Assembly: GCA_019635355.1 (NCBI GenBank)
Contig: JAHBZQ010000001.1
Location: 4,898,001 to 4,962,000 of the forward strand
Length of the DNA: 64,000 bases
Direction: 5' to 3'
From: Rhizobacter sp.
GTDB lineage: Bacteria; Pseudomonadota; Gammaproteobacteria; Burkholderiales; Burkholderiaceae_C
Both the position numbers and the translations under genes were made by a program. A model generated the notes under the pieces. It searched no databases. It was given only the letters and a program-made list of their open reading frames with translations, and was not told the origin of the DNA. Below are positions 1-8,522 of this stretch, piece after piece. Every line of letters begins with the position of its first letter. The stretch's first letter is position 1.

Positions 1-1601
1 GCTTCAACCGCTTCTTCGATCGCTCGTCGAATGGCTACACCAACGGCGTGCGCGGCGTGCTAGGCCACAAGGCGGCGACCATGGGCGTCTACCTGCTGCT
101 GGTGGTGGCGGCGGTGGCGATGTTCCGCGTGGTGCCCTCGGGCTTCGTGCCGGCGCAAGACAAGCAGTACCTCGTCGGCTTCGCGCAGCTGCCCGACGCC
201 GCCTCGCTCGACCGCACCGACGCGGTGATCCGCCGCATGAGCGACATCGCGCAATCGGTGCCGGGCGTGAAGGAGTCGGTGGCCTTCCCGGGCCTGTCGA
301 TCCACGGCTTCATGAACGCGCCCAACTCGGGCATCGTGTTCTACACGCTCGATGATTTCAAGGAGCGCAAGGGCCGCACCAGCGGCGAGATCGCGGCCGA
401 GGTGAACCAGAAACTCGGTGCGATCCAAGACGCGTTCATCATGGTCTTCCCGCCGCCGCCGGTCGACGGGCTGGGGGCCATCGGCGGCTTCAAGCTCTAC
501 GTGCAAGACCGAGCCAACCTCGGCCAAGACGCGCTCTACCAGGCCGTGCAGGCGCTGCAGATGAAAGCGTGGCAGACGCCCGAGCTCGCGGGCGTGTTCT
601 CGGGCTACCAGGTCAACGTGCCGCAGCTGAAGGCCGACGTCGACCGCACCAAGGCCAAGCAGATGGGCGTGCCGCTGTCGGACATCTTCGACACCATGCA
701 GATCAACCTCGGCTCGCTGTACGTCAACGACTTCAACAAGTTCGGCCGCACCTACCAGGTGATCGCGCAGGCCGATGCGCCGTTCCGCGCCGACGCCTCG
801 GCCATCGGGCAATTCAAGGTGCGCAATCTCGGCGGCGAGATGGTGCCGCTCGGCAGCCTCGTCAACGTGTCGCCCACCTACGGGCCCGACCGCGTGGAGC
901 GCTACAACAGCTTTTTCGCGGCCGACTTCAACGGTGGGCCCGCGCCCGGCGTTTCGTCGGGCCAGGCGCAGGCGGTGATGGAACAGCTCGCCAAGGAGAC
1001 GCTGCCACGCGGCATCGGCTTCGAGTGGACCGACCTCACCTACCAGGAGATCCTGGCCGGCAACACCATGGTGATCGTGTTCCCGCTGTGCGTGCTGCTG
1101 GTCTTCCTGGTGCTGGCCGCGCAGTACGAGAGCTGGACGCTGCCGCTCGCGGTGATCCTCATCGTGCCGGCGTCCATCCTGTGTGCGTTGCTCGGCGTGT
1201 GGCTGACGAAGGGCGACAACAACATCTTCACGCAGATTGCGCTCTTCGTGCTGGTGGGGCTGGCGTCGAAGAACGCCATCCTGATCGTCGAGTTCGCCCG
1301 TGACCTGGAGCACCAGGGCCGGGGTGTGGTCGAGGCGGCGCTCGAAGCGTGCAAGCTGCGCCTGCGCCCGATCCTCATGACCTCCATCGCCTTCATCATG
1401 GGTGTGCTGCCGCTCGTGTTTTCGTCGGGCGCGGGCTCCGAGATGCGGCATGCAATGGGCGTGGCGGTGTTCGCCGGCATGCTGGGCGTCACGCTCTTCG
1501 GGCTCTTCCTCACGCCGCTCTTCTACGTGCTGTTGCGCACGCTCGCGCTGCGCATCGAACGCCGCCGTGTCTCGGTGACGCGCGCTGCCATCGAGGTCTG
1601 A
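1..1601 (+). CDS. RND efflux permease, MexF/BpeF-like (5' end cut by window)
   Basis: Inner membrane proton-driven multidrug pump subunit of the HAE1 RND family, exporting drugs through a periplasmic adaptor and an outer membrane channel. The frame is already open at base 3 and continues to the stop at 1601, giving about 530 C-terminal residues of a protein usually near 1050. It covers the second periplasmic porter region (the segment with VPAQDKQYLVGFAQLPDAAS is typical of MexF-like pumps) and the last transmembrane bundle (hydrophobic stretches near GNTMVIVFPLCVLLVFLVL and GVAVFAGMLGVTLFGLFLTP), with the helix following ASKNAILIVEFARDLE. The outer membrane component starts one base after the stop, so the two are cotranscribed. 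The adaptor gene is expected to the left. Subfamily is inferred from the VPAQDKQY segment; substrate unknown. Confidence 0.93.
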   Translation, partial: FNRFFDRSSNGYTNGVRGVLGHKAATMGVYLLLVVAAVAMFRVVPSGFVPAQDKQYLVGFAQLPDAASLDRTDAVIRRMSDIAQSVPGVKESVAFPGLSIHGFMNAPNSGIVFYTLDDFKERKGRTSGEIAAEVNQKLGAIQDAFIMVFPPPPVDGLGAIGGFKLYVQDRANLGQDALYQAVQALQMKAWQTPELAGVFSGYQVNVPQLKADVDRTKAKQMGVPLSDIFDTMQINLGSLYVNDFNKFGRTYQVIAQADAPFRADASAIGQFKVRNLGGEMVPLGSLVNVSPTYGPDRVERYNSFFAADFNGGPAPGVSSGQAQAVMEQLAKETLPRGIGFEWTDLTYQEILAGNTMVIVFPLCVLLVFLVLAAQYESWTLPLAVILIVPASILCALLGVWLTKGDNNIFTQIALFVLVGLASKNAILIVEFARDLEHQGRGVVEAALEACKLRLRPILMTSIAFIMGVLPLVFSSGAGSEMRHAMGVAVFAGMLGVTLFGLFLTPLFYVLLRTLALRIERRRVSVTRAAIEV

Positions 1602-1602
1602 C

Positions 1603-3045
1603 ATGACATTCCAAGAACGACTCTTTCCCCTGACCGCGCTGGCTGCTGCGCTCCTGCTGGCCGGTTGTTCGCTCGCGCCCAAGGTGCCCGAGCCCGAGAT
1701 CAGCGTGCCCGTCGCCTTCAAGCAAGCCGCGCCGGCTGAAGGCCAATGGAAGCCGGCCGTGCCGGCCGAAGCGGCGGCGCGGGGCGCGTGGTGGAGCGTG
1801 TTTGGCGACGCCCGCCTCGATGCCCTCGAAGCGCAGGCCGAGAAGGCCAACCCGACGCTCGCGCTCGCCGCGGCACGGGTGCGTGCCGCACGGGCCACGC
1901 TCAGCGGTGCACAAGCCGGCCGTTGGCCCACGCTGGGCCTGAACGCCGGGGCGAGCCGTGCGCGCTCGGCGCCGGCCTCGCTAGGCCTGCCCGATGGCAC
2001 GGCCACCTCGGCGGGCACCGTCTACCAGGCCGGCCTCGGCGCACGCTACGAGATCGACCTCTTCGACCGCGTGGGCAGCGGCGTGGCCGCCGCGCGTGCC
2101 GACGCACAGAGCGTGGAAGCGAGCTACCGCTCGGTGCTGCTTGCGCTGCAGGCCGATGTGGCGCAAACCTACTTTGCATTGCGCACGCTCGATGCCGAAC
2201 TTGCGCAACTCGATGCCACCCTCAACCTGCGCACCGAGAACAACCGCCTCATCGAGCGCCGCTTCAGCGCTGGTGCGGTGGCGGAGTTCGATGTGGCGCG
2301 CTCGCGCACCGAGCTCGCCACCGTGCAGGCCGAGCGTGCCGCGCTCGCCGGCCAGCGCGCCCGCACCGAGCACGCGCTCGCGCTGCTGCTGGGCCAGGCG
2401 CCGGCCAGCTTCAGCCTCGACGTGGCGCCGCTGCTCGCCGCCGAGAAGGTGCCCGAGGTGCCGGCCGGTGTGCCGTCAGCCCTGCTGGAGCGCCGGCCCG
2501 ATGTCACGGCCGCACAACGCAGCCTCGCCGCCGCCACCGCGCGCGTGGGCGTGGCCCGCTCGGCGATGTTCCCGGCGCTCGCGCTCACGGCCGAAGGCGG
2601 CCATGCGTCGAGTGAGCTCGAGAACCTCTTCAAGTGGAGCAGCCGCGCCTGGCTCGCGAGCGTCGTCTTCTCGTTGCCCATCCTCGATGGCGGGCGCAAC
2701 AAGGCGGCCGTCGAGCAGGCCGAGGCCCAGCTCGATGGCGCGGTGGCGTCCTACCGCGGCACGGTGTTGTCGGCCTTCGCCGATGTGGAAGACAACCTCG
2801 CGAACCTCAAGGCCGTGCGCGAGCAGGTGCGCCACGTCGACGTGGCGCTCGTCTCGGCCCGCCGCGCGGCGGAGCTGGCCGACAAACGCTACCGCGCCGG
2901 TGAAGACAGCTACCTGCAGCTGCTCGACACGCAGCGCGACCTGCATGCGGTGGAGCGCGAGGCCGTGCGCCTGCGCGGCGGCTGGGCCAACGGCACGGTG
3001 GCCTTGATCCGTTCGCTGGGTGGGGGCTGGACGACGGCGCAGTAG
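1603..3045 (+). CDS. NodT/OprN-family outer membrane efflux lipoprotein
   Basis: TolC-like outer membrane channel of the tripartite pump encoded with the upstream permease. The 480-residue protein begins with a lipoprotein signal (hydrophobic segment, lipobox LLAGC, acylated Cys near residue 22) and contains the two outer membrane efflux repeats, visible as long Ala/Arg/Glu-rich helices (LALAAARVRAARATLSGAQ and the matching RSLAAATARVGVARSAMFP). Length fits the family. It starts one base after the permease stop, the usual OprN/OprC position in mexEF-oprN type operons. A GC-rich hairpin follows at 3073-3096 but lacks a T tract. Confidence 0.93.
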   Translation: MTFQERLFPLTALAAALLLAGCSLAPKVPEPEISVPVAFKQAAPAEGQWKPAVPAEAAARGAWWSVFGDARLDALEAQAEKANPTLALAAARVRAARATLSGAQAGRWPTLGLNAGASRARSAPASLGLPDGTATSAGTVYQAGLGARYEIDLFDRVGSGVAAARADAQSVEASYRSVLLALQADVAQTYFALRTLDAELAQLDATLNLRTENNRLIERRFSAGAVAEFDVARSRTELATVQAERAALAGQRARTEHALALLLGQAPASFSLDVAPLLAAEKVPEVPAGVPSALLERRPDVTAAQRSLAAATARVGVARSAMFPALALTAEGGHASSELENLFKWSSRAWLASVVFSLPILDGGRNKAAVEQAEAQLDGAVASYRGTVLSAFADVEDNLANLKAVREQVRHVDVALVSARRAAELADKRYRAGEDSYLQLLDTQRDLHAVEREAVRLRGGWANGTVALIRSLGGGWTTAQ

Positions 3046-3072
3046 GTCCACCGGGGACTTTGGGCGATGATC

Positions 3073-3096
3073 GCGGCGGCTGTAAGAAGCCGCCGC
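3073..3096. terminator. GC-rich hairpin between the efflux operon and bufA1
   Basis: A perfect 9-bp stem, GCGGCGGCT / AGCCGCCGC, with a 6-base loop lies 28 bases after the efflux gene stop and about 70 bases before bufA1. It is followed by TGTCCTC rather than a T run, so it could be a weak terminator, an attenuating structure, or part of the bufA1 leader. No sigma-70 promoter is obvious between it and bufA1; many bufferin operons are controlled by ECF sigma factors, but I could not assign such a site here. Confidence 0.35.
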
Positions 3097-3164
3097 TGTC
3101 CTCGACGGAAGCGGGTCGTCGTCATCGTTCGCGACACCCTTCCCACCTCACAAGGAGAACCCCC

Positions 3165-3443
3165 ATGACCCAACGCCTGATCGCTTCCACTGCGCTTGCT
3201 TCCGTGCTCGCCCTCGGCCTCGCCGGCCACGCCGCCGCGCAAGACAAGGCCAAGGAGAAGTGCTATGGCATCGCCAAGGCCGGCCAGAACGACTGCGCCA
3301 ACCTCTCGGGCTCGCACTCGTGCGCCGGCCAATCCAAGACCGACAAGTCGCCCGACGAGTGGAAGTACGTCGCCAAGGGCACTTGCAAGGACATGGGCGG
3401 CCTGAGCGCCGACGAAGCCAAGAAGGCCGGCGCCAAGAAGTGA
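3165..3443 (+). CDS. bufA: BufA1-family bufferin precursor (DUF2282 type)
   Basis: Small secreted metallophore precursor of the bufferin family: ribosomally made, periplasmic, post-translationally modified peptides that bind copper. The 92-residue protein has a signal peptide (residues 1-25, ending HAAAQ) and a mature part with four cysteines at 33, 44, 53 and 74 in the family pattern (KCYGIAKAGQNDCANLSG, HSCAG, WKYVAKGTCKDMGG). The ATG at 3165 is preceded by AAGGAG. The stop overlaps the bufB start (TGATG), indicating translational coupling. In characterised bufferins the MNIO enzyme BufB with BufC converts cysteines to 5-thiooxazoles. Identification is by motif and operon context and is strong. 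Confidence 0.9.
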   Translation: MTQRLIASTALASVLALGLAGHAAAQDKAKEKCYGIAKAGQNDCANLSGSHSCAGQSKTDKSPDEWKYVAKGTCKDMGGLSADEAKKAGAKK

Positions 3444-4279
3444 TGAACGACAGCCTGCGCTGCGGCATCGGCTTGCGCCAGCCGCATTACGCGCAGCTGC
3501 TCGACACCCTGCCGCCGCTCGCCTTCGTCGAGGTTCATTCCGAGAACTTCTTCGGCGACGGCGGCGCGGCGCTCGCGGTGCTGCACGAGGCCCGCGGGCA
3601 CTACCCGGTGAGCCTGCACGGCGTGGGCCTGTCGCTCGGCTCGGCGGCCGGGCTCGACCCCTGGCACCTGGAGCGGCTGGCGCGGCTGGCCGAGCGCATC
3701 GAGCCCGATCGGGTGTCCGACCACGCGAGCTTCGCGCGCGCACCGCAGCGGGCCGGCGGGCCGGTGCTGCACGCCAATGACCTGCTGCCGCTCGCGTTCA
3801 CGCAGGCCTCGCTCGACATCATGGTGCGCAACGTGACGCAGGTGCAGGAGCGCCTGCGCCGGCCCATCCTGGTCGAGAACCTCTCGGCCTACCTCGCCTG
3901 GGCCGAGCAGGACATGAGCGAGCCCGAATTCTTCAACGCCCTCGTGCGCCGCAGCGGCTGCGGCCTGCTGCTCGACGTCAACAACCTGGTGGTGAATGCG
4001 CTCAACGAGCGTGCAGGCGATGCCGTGGCGAGTGCCTGCGCGTGGGTGGATGCGATCGACGCGGGCGCGGTCGGCGAGATCCACCTCGCGGGCTACGTTG
4101 ACATGGGCGACATCGTGATCGACGACCACGGCAGCCGCGTGCACGAGCCGGTGTGGCAGGTGTACCGCCACGCCCTCGCGCGGCTCGGCCCGCGCCCCAC
4201 GCTGGTGGAGTGGGACACCGACCTGCCCACGCTCGACGTGCTGCTCGACGAAGCGCAACGGGCCGAGCAGATCGCATGA
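3443..4279 (+). CDS. bufB: MNIO-family (DUF692) bufferin-modifying enzyme BufB
   Basis: Multinuclear non-heme iron-dependent oxidase, a TIM-barrel enzyme expected to modify cysteines of the BufA precursor using BufC as partner. The 278-residue protein shows the DUF692 signatures: FVEVHSENFFGDGG near the N-terminus, SLHGVGLSLGS, VSDHASF, ILVENLSAYL, LLDVNNLVVNA, GEIHLAGY and DDHGSRVHEPVW, supplying the His/Asp/Glu metal ligands. The start ATG overlaps the bufA stop, and the stop overlaps the bufC start (ATGA), so the three genes are translationally coupled. A longer upstream open frame exists inside bufA, but the N-terminal motif and overlap support this start. Confidence 0.92.
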   Translation: MNDSLRCGIGLRQPHYAQLLDTLPPLAFVEVHSENFFGDGGAALAVLHEARGHYPVSLHGVGLSLGSAAGLDPWHLERLARLAERIEPDRVSDHASFARAPQRAGGPVLHANDLLPLAFTQASLDIMVRNVTQVQERLRRPILVENLSAYLAWAEQDMSEPEFFNALVRRSGCGLLLDVNNLVVNALNERAGDAVASACAWVDAIDAGAVGEIHLAGYVDMGDIVIDDHGSRVHEPVWQVYRHALARLGPRPTLVEWDTDLPTLDVLLDEAQRAEQIA

Positions 4280-5064
4280 CGAGCGAAGCCGAACGCCAGC
4301 AGGCGCTGATGGCGGCCATCCTGCAGCGCGGGGATGGCGGCGCGCTCGAAGGCTTGTTGGGTGCCCGCGCCGCGGGTGTGGCGCGGGGCCTGCAGGCCTA
4401 CCAGGCGAACGCCGGGGCCTCGGCCGAGCGCGCGCTGGCGGCGGTGTTCCCGACCGTGCAGGCCCTGGTCGGTGACGAATCTTTCGCCGCACTGTCACGC
4501 GCCTTCTGGCATGCCGAGCCGCCCCAGCGGGGAGACCTGGCGCAGCTCGGGGCCGGCCTGCCCGCCTTCATCGCCGCGAGCGAACAACTGGCCGACGTGC
4601 CTTACCTCGCCGACATGGCGCGGCTCGACTGGCAGCTCGCCGAAGCCGAGCGCGCGCTCGACGCACAGCTCGAACCCGAGACGCTGCAACGGCTCACCGA
4701 CACCGACCCGGCGCACCTGCGCCTGGCTTTGATGCCCGGCGTGGCCATCGTCGCGAGCGGCTACCCCATCGTGAGCCTGTGGAAGGCGCACCAGCCGGGC
4801 GACGATGCGGCCCACCATCGCGCGCGCGCTCGACAACAGCTCATCCAAGGCCAGGGCGAGCACGCCGTCGTCTGGCGAACGGGCTGGCGCGCGCATGCCG
4901 ACATCGTCGACCCGACGACCGCACGCTGGATGCAAGCGCTGCTGCGCGGTGAATCGCTCGCGACAGCGCTCGCACAGGCCGGTGAAGGCTTCGAATTCGA
5001 GCCGTGGCTGGTGCACGCGCTGCAGCAGCAGTGGCTGTGGCGGGCCGACGCCGACGCGGCGTGA
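4276..5064 (+). CDS. bufC: BufC-type partner protein (DUF2063 family)
   Basis: 262-residue protein of the DNA-binding-domain-like DUF2063 family, which acts with the MNIO enzyme as the substrate-recruiting partner in bufferin maturation. Typical features are the N-terminal helical segment ending in VARGLQAYQANAGASAERAL, then TVQALVGDESFAALSRAFWHAEPP, a middle ADMARLDWQLAEAERALD, and LMPGVAIVASGYPIVSLWKA. It overlaps bufB by four bases (ATGA) and precedes doxX by about 60 bases. Function is inferred from family and operon; the sequence shows no catalytic motif of its own. Confidence 0.88.
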   Translation: MTSEAERQQALMAAILQRGDGGALEGLLGARAAGVARGLQAYQANAGASAERALAAVFPTVQALVGDESFAALSRAFWHAEPPQRGDLAQLGAGLPAFIAASEQLADVPYLADMARLDWQLAEAERALDAQLEPETLQRLTDTDPAHLRLALMPGVAIVASGYPIVSLWKAHQPGDDAAHHRARARQQLIQGQGEHAVVWRTGWRAHADIVDPTTARWMQALLRGESLATALAQAGEGFEFEPWLVHALQQQWLWRADADAA

Positions 5065-5125
5065 TCCGCTGCAAGAACACGCCGCGTCACACGACCAAGA
5101 CGCCACACCATCTTGGAGGAACCCC

Positions 5126-5584
5126 ATGACCACTCTCGCTGCGCTGGCTCCGTTGTTCAGACTCTGGAGCCGCTTCGTCGCCGCGCTCGAAGCGCTGCAA
5201 CCCGCTGCACAACTCGGCGCACGGCTCTACGTCGCGCAGGTGTTCTTCATGTCGGGTCTGACCAAGATCCACGACTGGGACACGACCCTCGCGCTCTTTG
5301 CCGACGAATACAAAGTGCCCCTGTTGCCGCCGCCCGTGGCGGCCGTGATGGGCACGGCCGGCGAGCTGGTGCTGCCGGTGCTGCTGCTGCTCGGCCTCGG
5401 CGGGCGCTTCGCGGCGCTGGGCCTCTCGGTCGTCAACGCGGTTGCCGTGCTGAGCCTCACCGAGATCGCGCCGGCTGCGCTGCAGCAGCACGTGTTCTGG
5501 GGCAGCCTCTTGCTGGCGCTCGTGTTGTGGGGGCCGGGGAAGTGGTCGCTCGACAGCCTGCTCGCACCGCGGCTGGCCGCCTGA
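5126..5584 (+). CDS. DoxX-family membrane protein of the bufferin operon
   Basis: 152-residue integral membrane protein with four predicted transmembrane helices and the DoxX hallmark near residues 30-50 (ARLYVAQVFFMSGLTKIHDW). DoxX proteins are common last members of bufferin/DUF692 operons, where a role in redox or metal handling at the membrane is suspected but not established. The ATG at 5126 follows TTGGAGGA, a strong ribosome binding site. It ends 15 bases from the convergent tolA stop. Confidence 0.85.
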   Translation: MTTLAALAPLFRLWSRFVAALEALQPAAQLGARLYVAQVFFMSGLTKIHDWDTTLALFADEYKVPLLPPPVAAVMGTAGELVLPVLLLLGLGGRFAALGLSVVNAVAVLSLTEIAPAALQQHVFWGSLLLALVLWGPGKWSLDSLLAPRLAA

Positions 5585-5599
5585 CGCGCTACCGCCCGC

Positions 5600-6418
5600 T
5601 CAGGGCTGCGGCCTGAACCCGATGGTGATGCTGGCGGGCACCGAGCCGTCTTCGTCGCGCGGCAGCTTGCCGGTCTTGGTGATGGCGTCGAGCACGGCCT
5701 CGTCCCACTCGGGGATGCCGCTGCTCTTGACCAGGCGGCGCGCGATCACCGTGCCGTCGGGTGCGGCCTGCACCTGCACGTCGGCGGTCGGGTTGCCGGC
5801 CACGGCGCGGATGAAGGTGATGTTGGGGTAGATGGCGGCGCGCAGCTTGCCAGCGTAAGACGGCGACGGACCCTTGGTCTGCGAGGCGGTGCTCGTCGTC
5901 GAGCCGACCTTCTCGCCCATCATCTCGCGCATGCGGGCGAGGTTCTTGTCGCGCGCTTCGTCGAGCTTCTTCTGGCGTTCGGCCTCGGCCTTGGCGAGCT
6001 TGGCCTTCTCTTCCTGGGCGCGCTTCTTCTCGAGCTTCTCCTTCTCTTCGCGCTCGCGCTTCTCTTCTTCCTGCTTCTTCTTCAGCTTTTCCTGCTTGGC
6101 CTTCTCGATCGCGATCTGAGGGTCGGGCCGCGACTTGGGCTCGGGCTTCGGTTCGGGCTTGGGCTCAGGCTTGGGTTCGACCTTCGGCGTGGGCTTGGGC
6201 GGCGGCTCGGGGGCGATGTCGCGTTGCGCGGCCACCTGCGGCACGGCGGCCCACAACTCGGCCTCCACGCCTTCGGGCTCGCTCATCTTCCAGCTCACCC
6301 CGAGCGTCAGCGCGATCACCAGGCCCACGTGCACCAGCACCGCGAAGAGCATGCCGCGGCTCGTGCCGTCGGCCGACTTCGGCATCAGGTTTTCGCGGTC
6401 GAAGGTCGACACCGTCAT
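5600..6418 (-). CDS. tolA: TolA/TonB-family envelope protein
   Basis: Periplasm-spanning subunit of the Tol-Pal system, which uses the proton motive force from TolQR to support outer membrane constriction and integrity. The 272-residue protein has a cytoplasmic N-terminus, one transmembrane helix (about residues 24-41, GMLFAVLVHVGLVIALTLGV), a Pro/Lys/Glu tandem repeat (PKPE units around residues 75-100), a charged Lys/Glu/Arg-rich helical region to about residue 170, and a TonB_C-like C-terminal domain (TADVQVQAAPDGTVIARRL, WDEAVLDAITKTGKLP). The gene lies one base after tolR and closes the ybgC-tolQ-tolR-tolA cluster; tolB and pal are not adjacent. Confidence 0.9.
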   Translation of the reverse strand: MTVSTFDRENLMPKSADGTSRGMLFAVLVHVGLVIALTLGVSWKMSEPEGVEAELWAAVPQVAAQRDIAPEPPPKPTPKVEPKPEPKPEPKPEPKSRPDPQIAIEKAKQEKLKKKQEEEKREREEKEKLEKKRAQEEKAKLAKAEAERQKKLDEARDKNLARMREMMGEKVGSTTSTASQTKGPSPSYAGKLRAAIYPNITFIRAVAGNPTADVQVQAAPDGTVIARRLVKSSGIPEWDEAVLDAITKTGKLPRDEDGSVPASITIGFRPQP

Positions 6419-6419
6419 G

Positions 6420-6851
6420 TCAGCCGTTGCTCTTCACCGACAGGCCCACACGCTGCACGCCGGCCTTCTGCAGCAGGTCCATCACCCGCACCACCGATTC
6501 GTACTTGACCGCCTTGTCGGCCGAGATCACCACGGGCGCGCTCTCGTCGCCACCTTGCGCGGCGCTCACGCGGTCGGCGAGGTTCTTGAGCGTCATGGTG
6601 CTCACGTCCTTGTTGTCGACGCGCAGGCGCAGCGTCTCGTCTTTCGCGACCACCACCTCGATCACCTTCTTCGGCTGCTGCTTGCTCTTGCCCACGCTCG
6701 GCAGGTCGACCACGCCCGTCGTGATGAGGGGCGCGCTCACCATGAAGATGATGAGCAGCACCAGCATCACGTCGATGAAAGGCACCATGTTGATTTCGTT
6801 GATGGTGCGGCGGCGCCCACCGGCGCGGCCTCCAGACATCACGGCAGGCAT
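6420..6851 (-). CDS. tolR: ExbD/TolR biopolymer transport protein
   Basis: 143-residue inner membrane stator component of Tol-Pal. A short Arg-rich cytoplasmic start (GGRAGGRRRTINEINMVPF) leads into one transmembrane helix carrying the essential Asp (PFIDVMLVLLIIFMVSAPL, about residues 24-42), then a periplasmic ExbD domain ending in the C-terminal segment RVMDLLQKAGVQRVGLSVK. It lies between tolQ and tolA with short spacing, so a Tol rather than an Exb/Ton assignment is favoured. Confidence 0.92.
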   Translation of the reverse strand: MPAVMSGGRAGGRRRTINEINMVPFIDVMLVLLIIFMVSAPLITTGVVDLPSVGKSKQQPKKVIEVVVAKDETLRLRVDNKDVSTMTLKNLADRVSAAQGGDESAPVVISADKAVKYESVVRVMDLLQKAGVQRVGLSVKSNG

Positions 6852-6867
6852 CGTGTGCTCCTTGCGT

Positions 6868-7578
6868 TCAGCGCAGCGGCGCGGGCTGCGTGGCCTGCGG
6901 CGCGATCGGTTGGCTCGCGTTGCGCTGCAGGATGTTGGAGAACTCCTCGATGAAGGTCTCCATCTGGATCGCGATGCGGTCGATGTCGCGGGCGAAGCGG
7001 TTGTAGGCGATCACGGCCGGGATGGCGGCGAAGAGGCCGATGGCCGTGGCCACCAGCGCCTCGGCGATGCCGGGGGCGACGGTCGCGAGCGACACTTGCT
7101 GCAGGTTCGCCAGGCCCACGAAGGCATGCATGATCCCCCACACCGTGCCGAAGAGGCCGACGTAGGGTGACACCGAGCCCACGGTGGCGAGGAAGGAGAG
7201 GTTGGCTTCGACCACGTCGAGCTCGCGCTGGAAGCTCGCGCGCATGGCGCGGCGCGAGCCGTCGAGCAGCTGGCCGCCGTCGGTCACCCGGCGCTCGCGC
7301 AGCTTCAGGAACTCGCGCATGCCCGAGGCGAAGATGCGCTCCATCGGGGCGCCCTCTGCACGTCTTCCCGCGTCGTTGTACAGGTCATTGAGGTTTTTAC
7401 CGGCCCAGAACTCGCGTTCGAATTCTTCGTTCACCGCACGCACCTTCTTCAGCCCGAAGAGCTTGCCGAAGATGACCGTCCAGCTCGCCAGCGACACCAG
7501 AAGCAGCCCGGCCATCACGAGTTGCACCACGAAGCTCGCGTGCAGCACCAGGCTGACGATGGAGAAGTCTTGGTTCAT
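6868..7578 (-). CDS. tolQ: TolQ proton channel subunit
   Basis: 236-residue MotA/TolQ/ExbB-family inner membrane protein that with TolR forms the proton-conducting motor of the Tol-Pal system. One N-terminal helix (FVVQLVMAGLLLVSLASWTV) and two C-terminal helices (NLSFLATVGSVSPYVGLFGT and APGIAEALVATAIGLFAAIP) are visible, including the conserved GLFGTVWGIMHAF and the ALVATAIGL segment. It follows ybgC by 56 bases and precedes tolR by 16 bases. The final residues are Gln/Pro-rich, as is common. Confidence 0.93.
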   Translation of the reverse strand: MNQDFSIVSLVLHASFVVQLVMAGLLLVSLASWTVIFGKLFGLKKVRAVNEEFEREFWAGKNLNDLYNDAGRRAEGAPMERIFASGMREFLKLRERRVTDGGQLLDGSRRAMRASFQRELDVVEANLSFLATVGSVSPYVGLFGTVWGIMHAFVGLANLQQVSLATVAPGIAEALVATAIGLFAAIPAVIAYNRFARDIDRIAIQMETFIEEFSNILQRNASQPIAPQATQPAPLR

Positions 7579-7634
7579 GGAGGCTGGATCCTTGTTGTTG
7601 TGTCAGACGATGGGGTGAGAGGCAAGCGGCGTGC

Positions 7635-8063
<429 letters not shown>

Positions 8064-8129
8064 GAACGCGAGTTCGACGGCTGGGGTGCCGTCGCCTCGC
8101 GGATTATCACTGCGGCTTTTGCAAAGACC

Positions 8130-8522
8130 TTACGGGAGCTTCTTGTAAACCGGGCCCCAGAGCGGGTGGCCCTGCTCCGACTTGCTGAGCGCGAAGGCCG
8201 GGTCGGAGGCCTTGGCGGCGCGGAACTCGGCTTCGCATTCCACCAGCCGCTTGCTGGTGCAGTAGATGAAGGCGAGCACCTTGTGCGCTTCGGCCTGGTC
8301 GCGTGGCGAGACGAGGCCGGCCTTCAGCGCGTTGTTGAGCTGCCGCTCGGCGTCGGCGTACTGCGCGTCGTCGTAGGCGCGCAGGCCGGATTGCAGGGCC
8401 TTTTCGGCCGGGCGGGAGACGACGTCGAGCAGCCCGATCGGGGCCTGCTTGGGCTGCGTGACGCAGCCGGTGAGGGCCGCCAGAACCAGCGCAGCCAAGG
8501 AGGTGCCGAAGAGTGTTCTCAT
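8130..8522 (-). CDS. tssQ: TssQ-family T6SS-associated lipoprotein
   Basis: 130-residue outer membrane lipoprotein. The signal ends in a lipobox (LAALTGC, Cys 20) and the mature part is a short TPR-like helical repeat (GLRAYDDAQYADAERQLNNA, HKVLAFIYCTSKRLVECEAE), ending HPLWGPVYKKLP. This architecture and its position after a Ser/Thr kinase match the TssQ family seen with T6SS genes in Burkholderiales. It overlaps the kinase stop by four bases (ATGA), so both are made together. The exact T6SS role is not established. Confidence 0.78.
   Translation of the reverse strand: MRTLFGTSLAALVLAALTGCVTQPKQAPIGLLDVVSRPAEKALQSGLRAYDDAQYADAERQLNNALKAGLVSPRDQAEAHKVLAFIYCTSKRLVECEAEFRAAKASDPAFALSKSEQGHPLWGPVYKKLP

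Noticed and set aside
60..2018. 652-codon open frame antisense to the efflux genes, and many similar long frames elsewhere
   Set aside because: Composition is Arg/His/Ala-rich as expected for antisense frames in GC-rich DNA; the plus-strand frames have clear RND and NodT motifs.
3046..3164. ECF sigma promoter before bufA1
   Set aside because: Known bufferin operons use such promoters, but no pair with correct spacing could be read with confidence.
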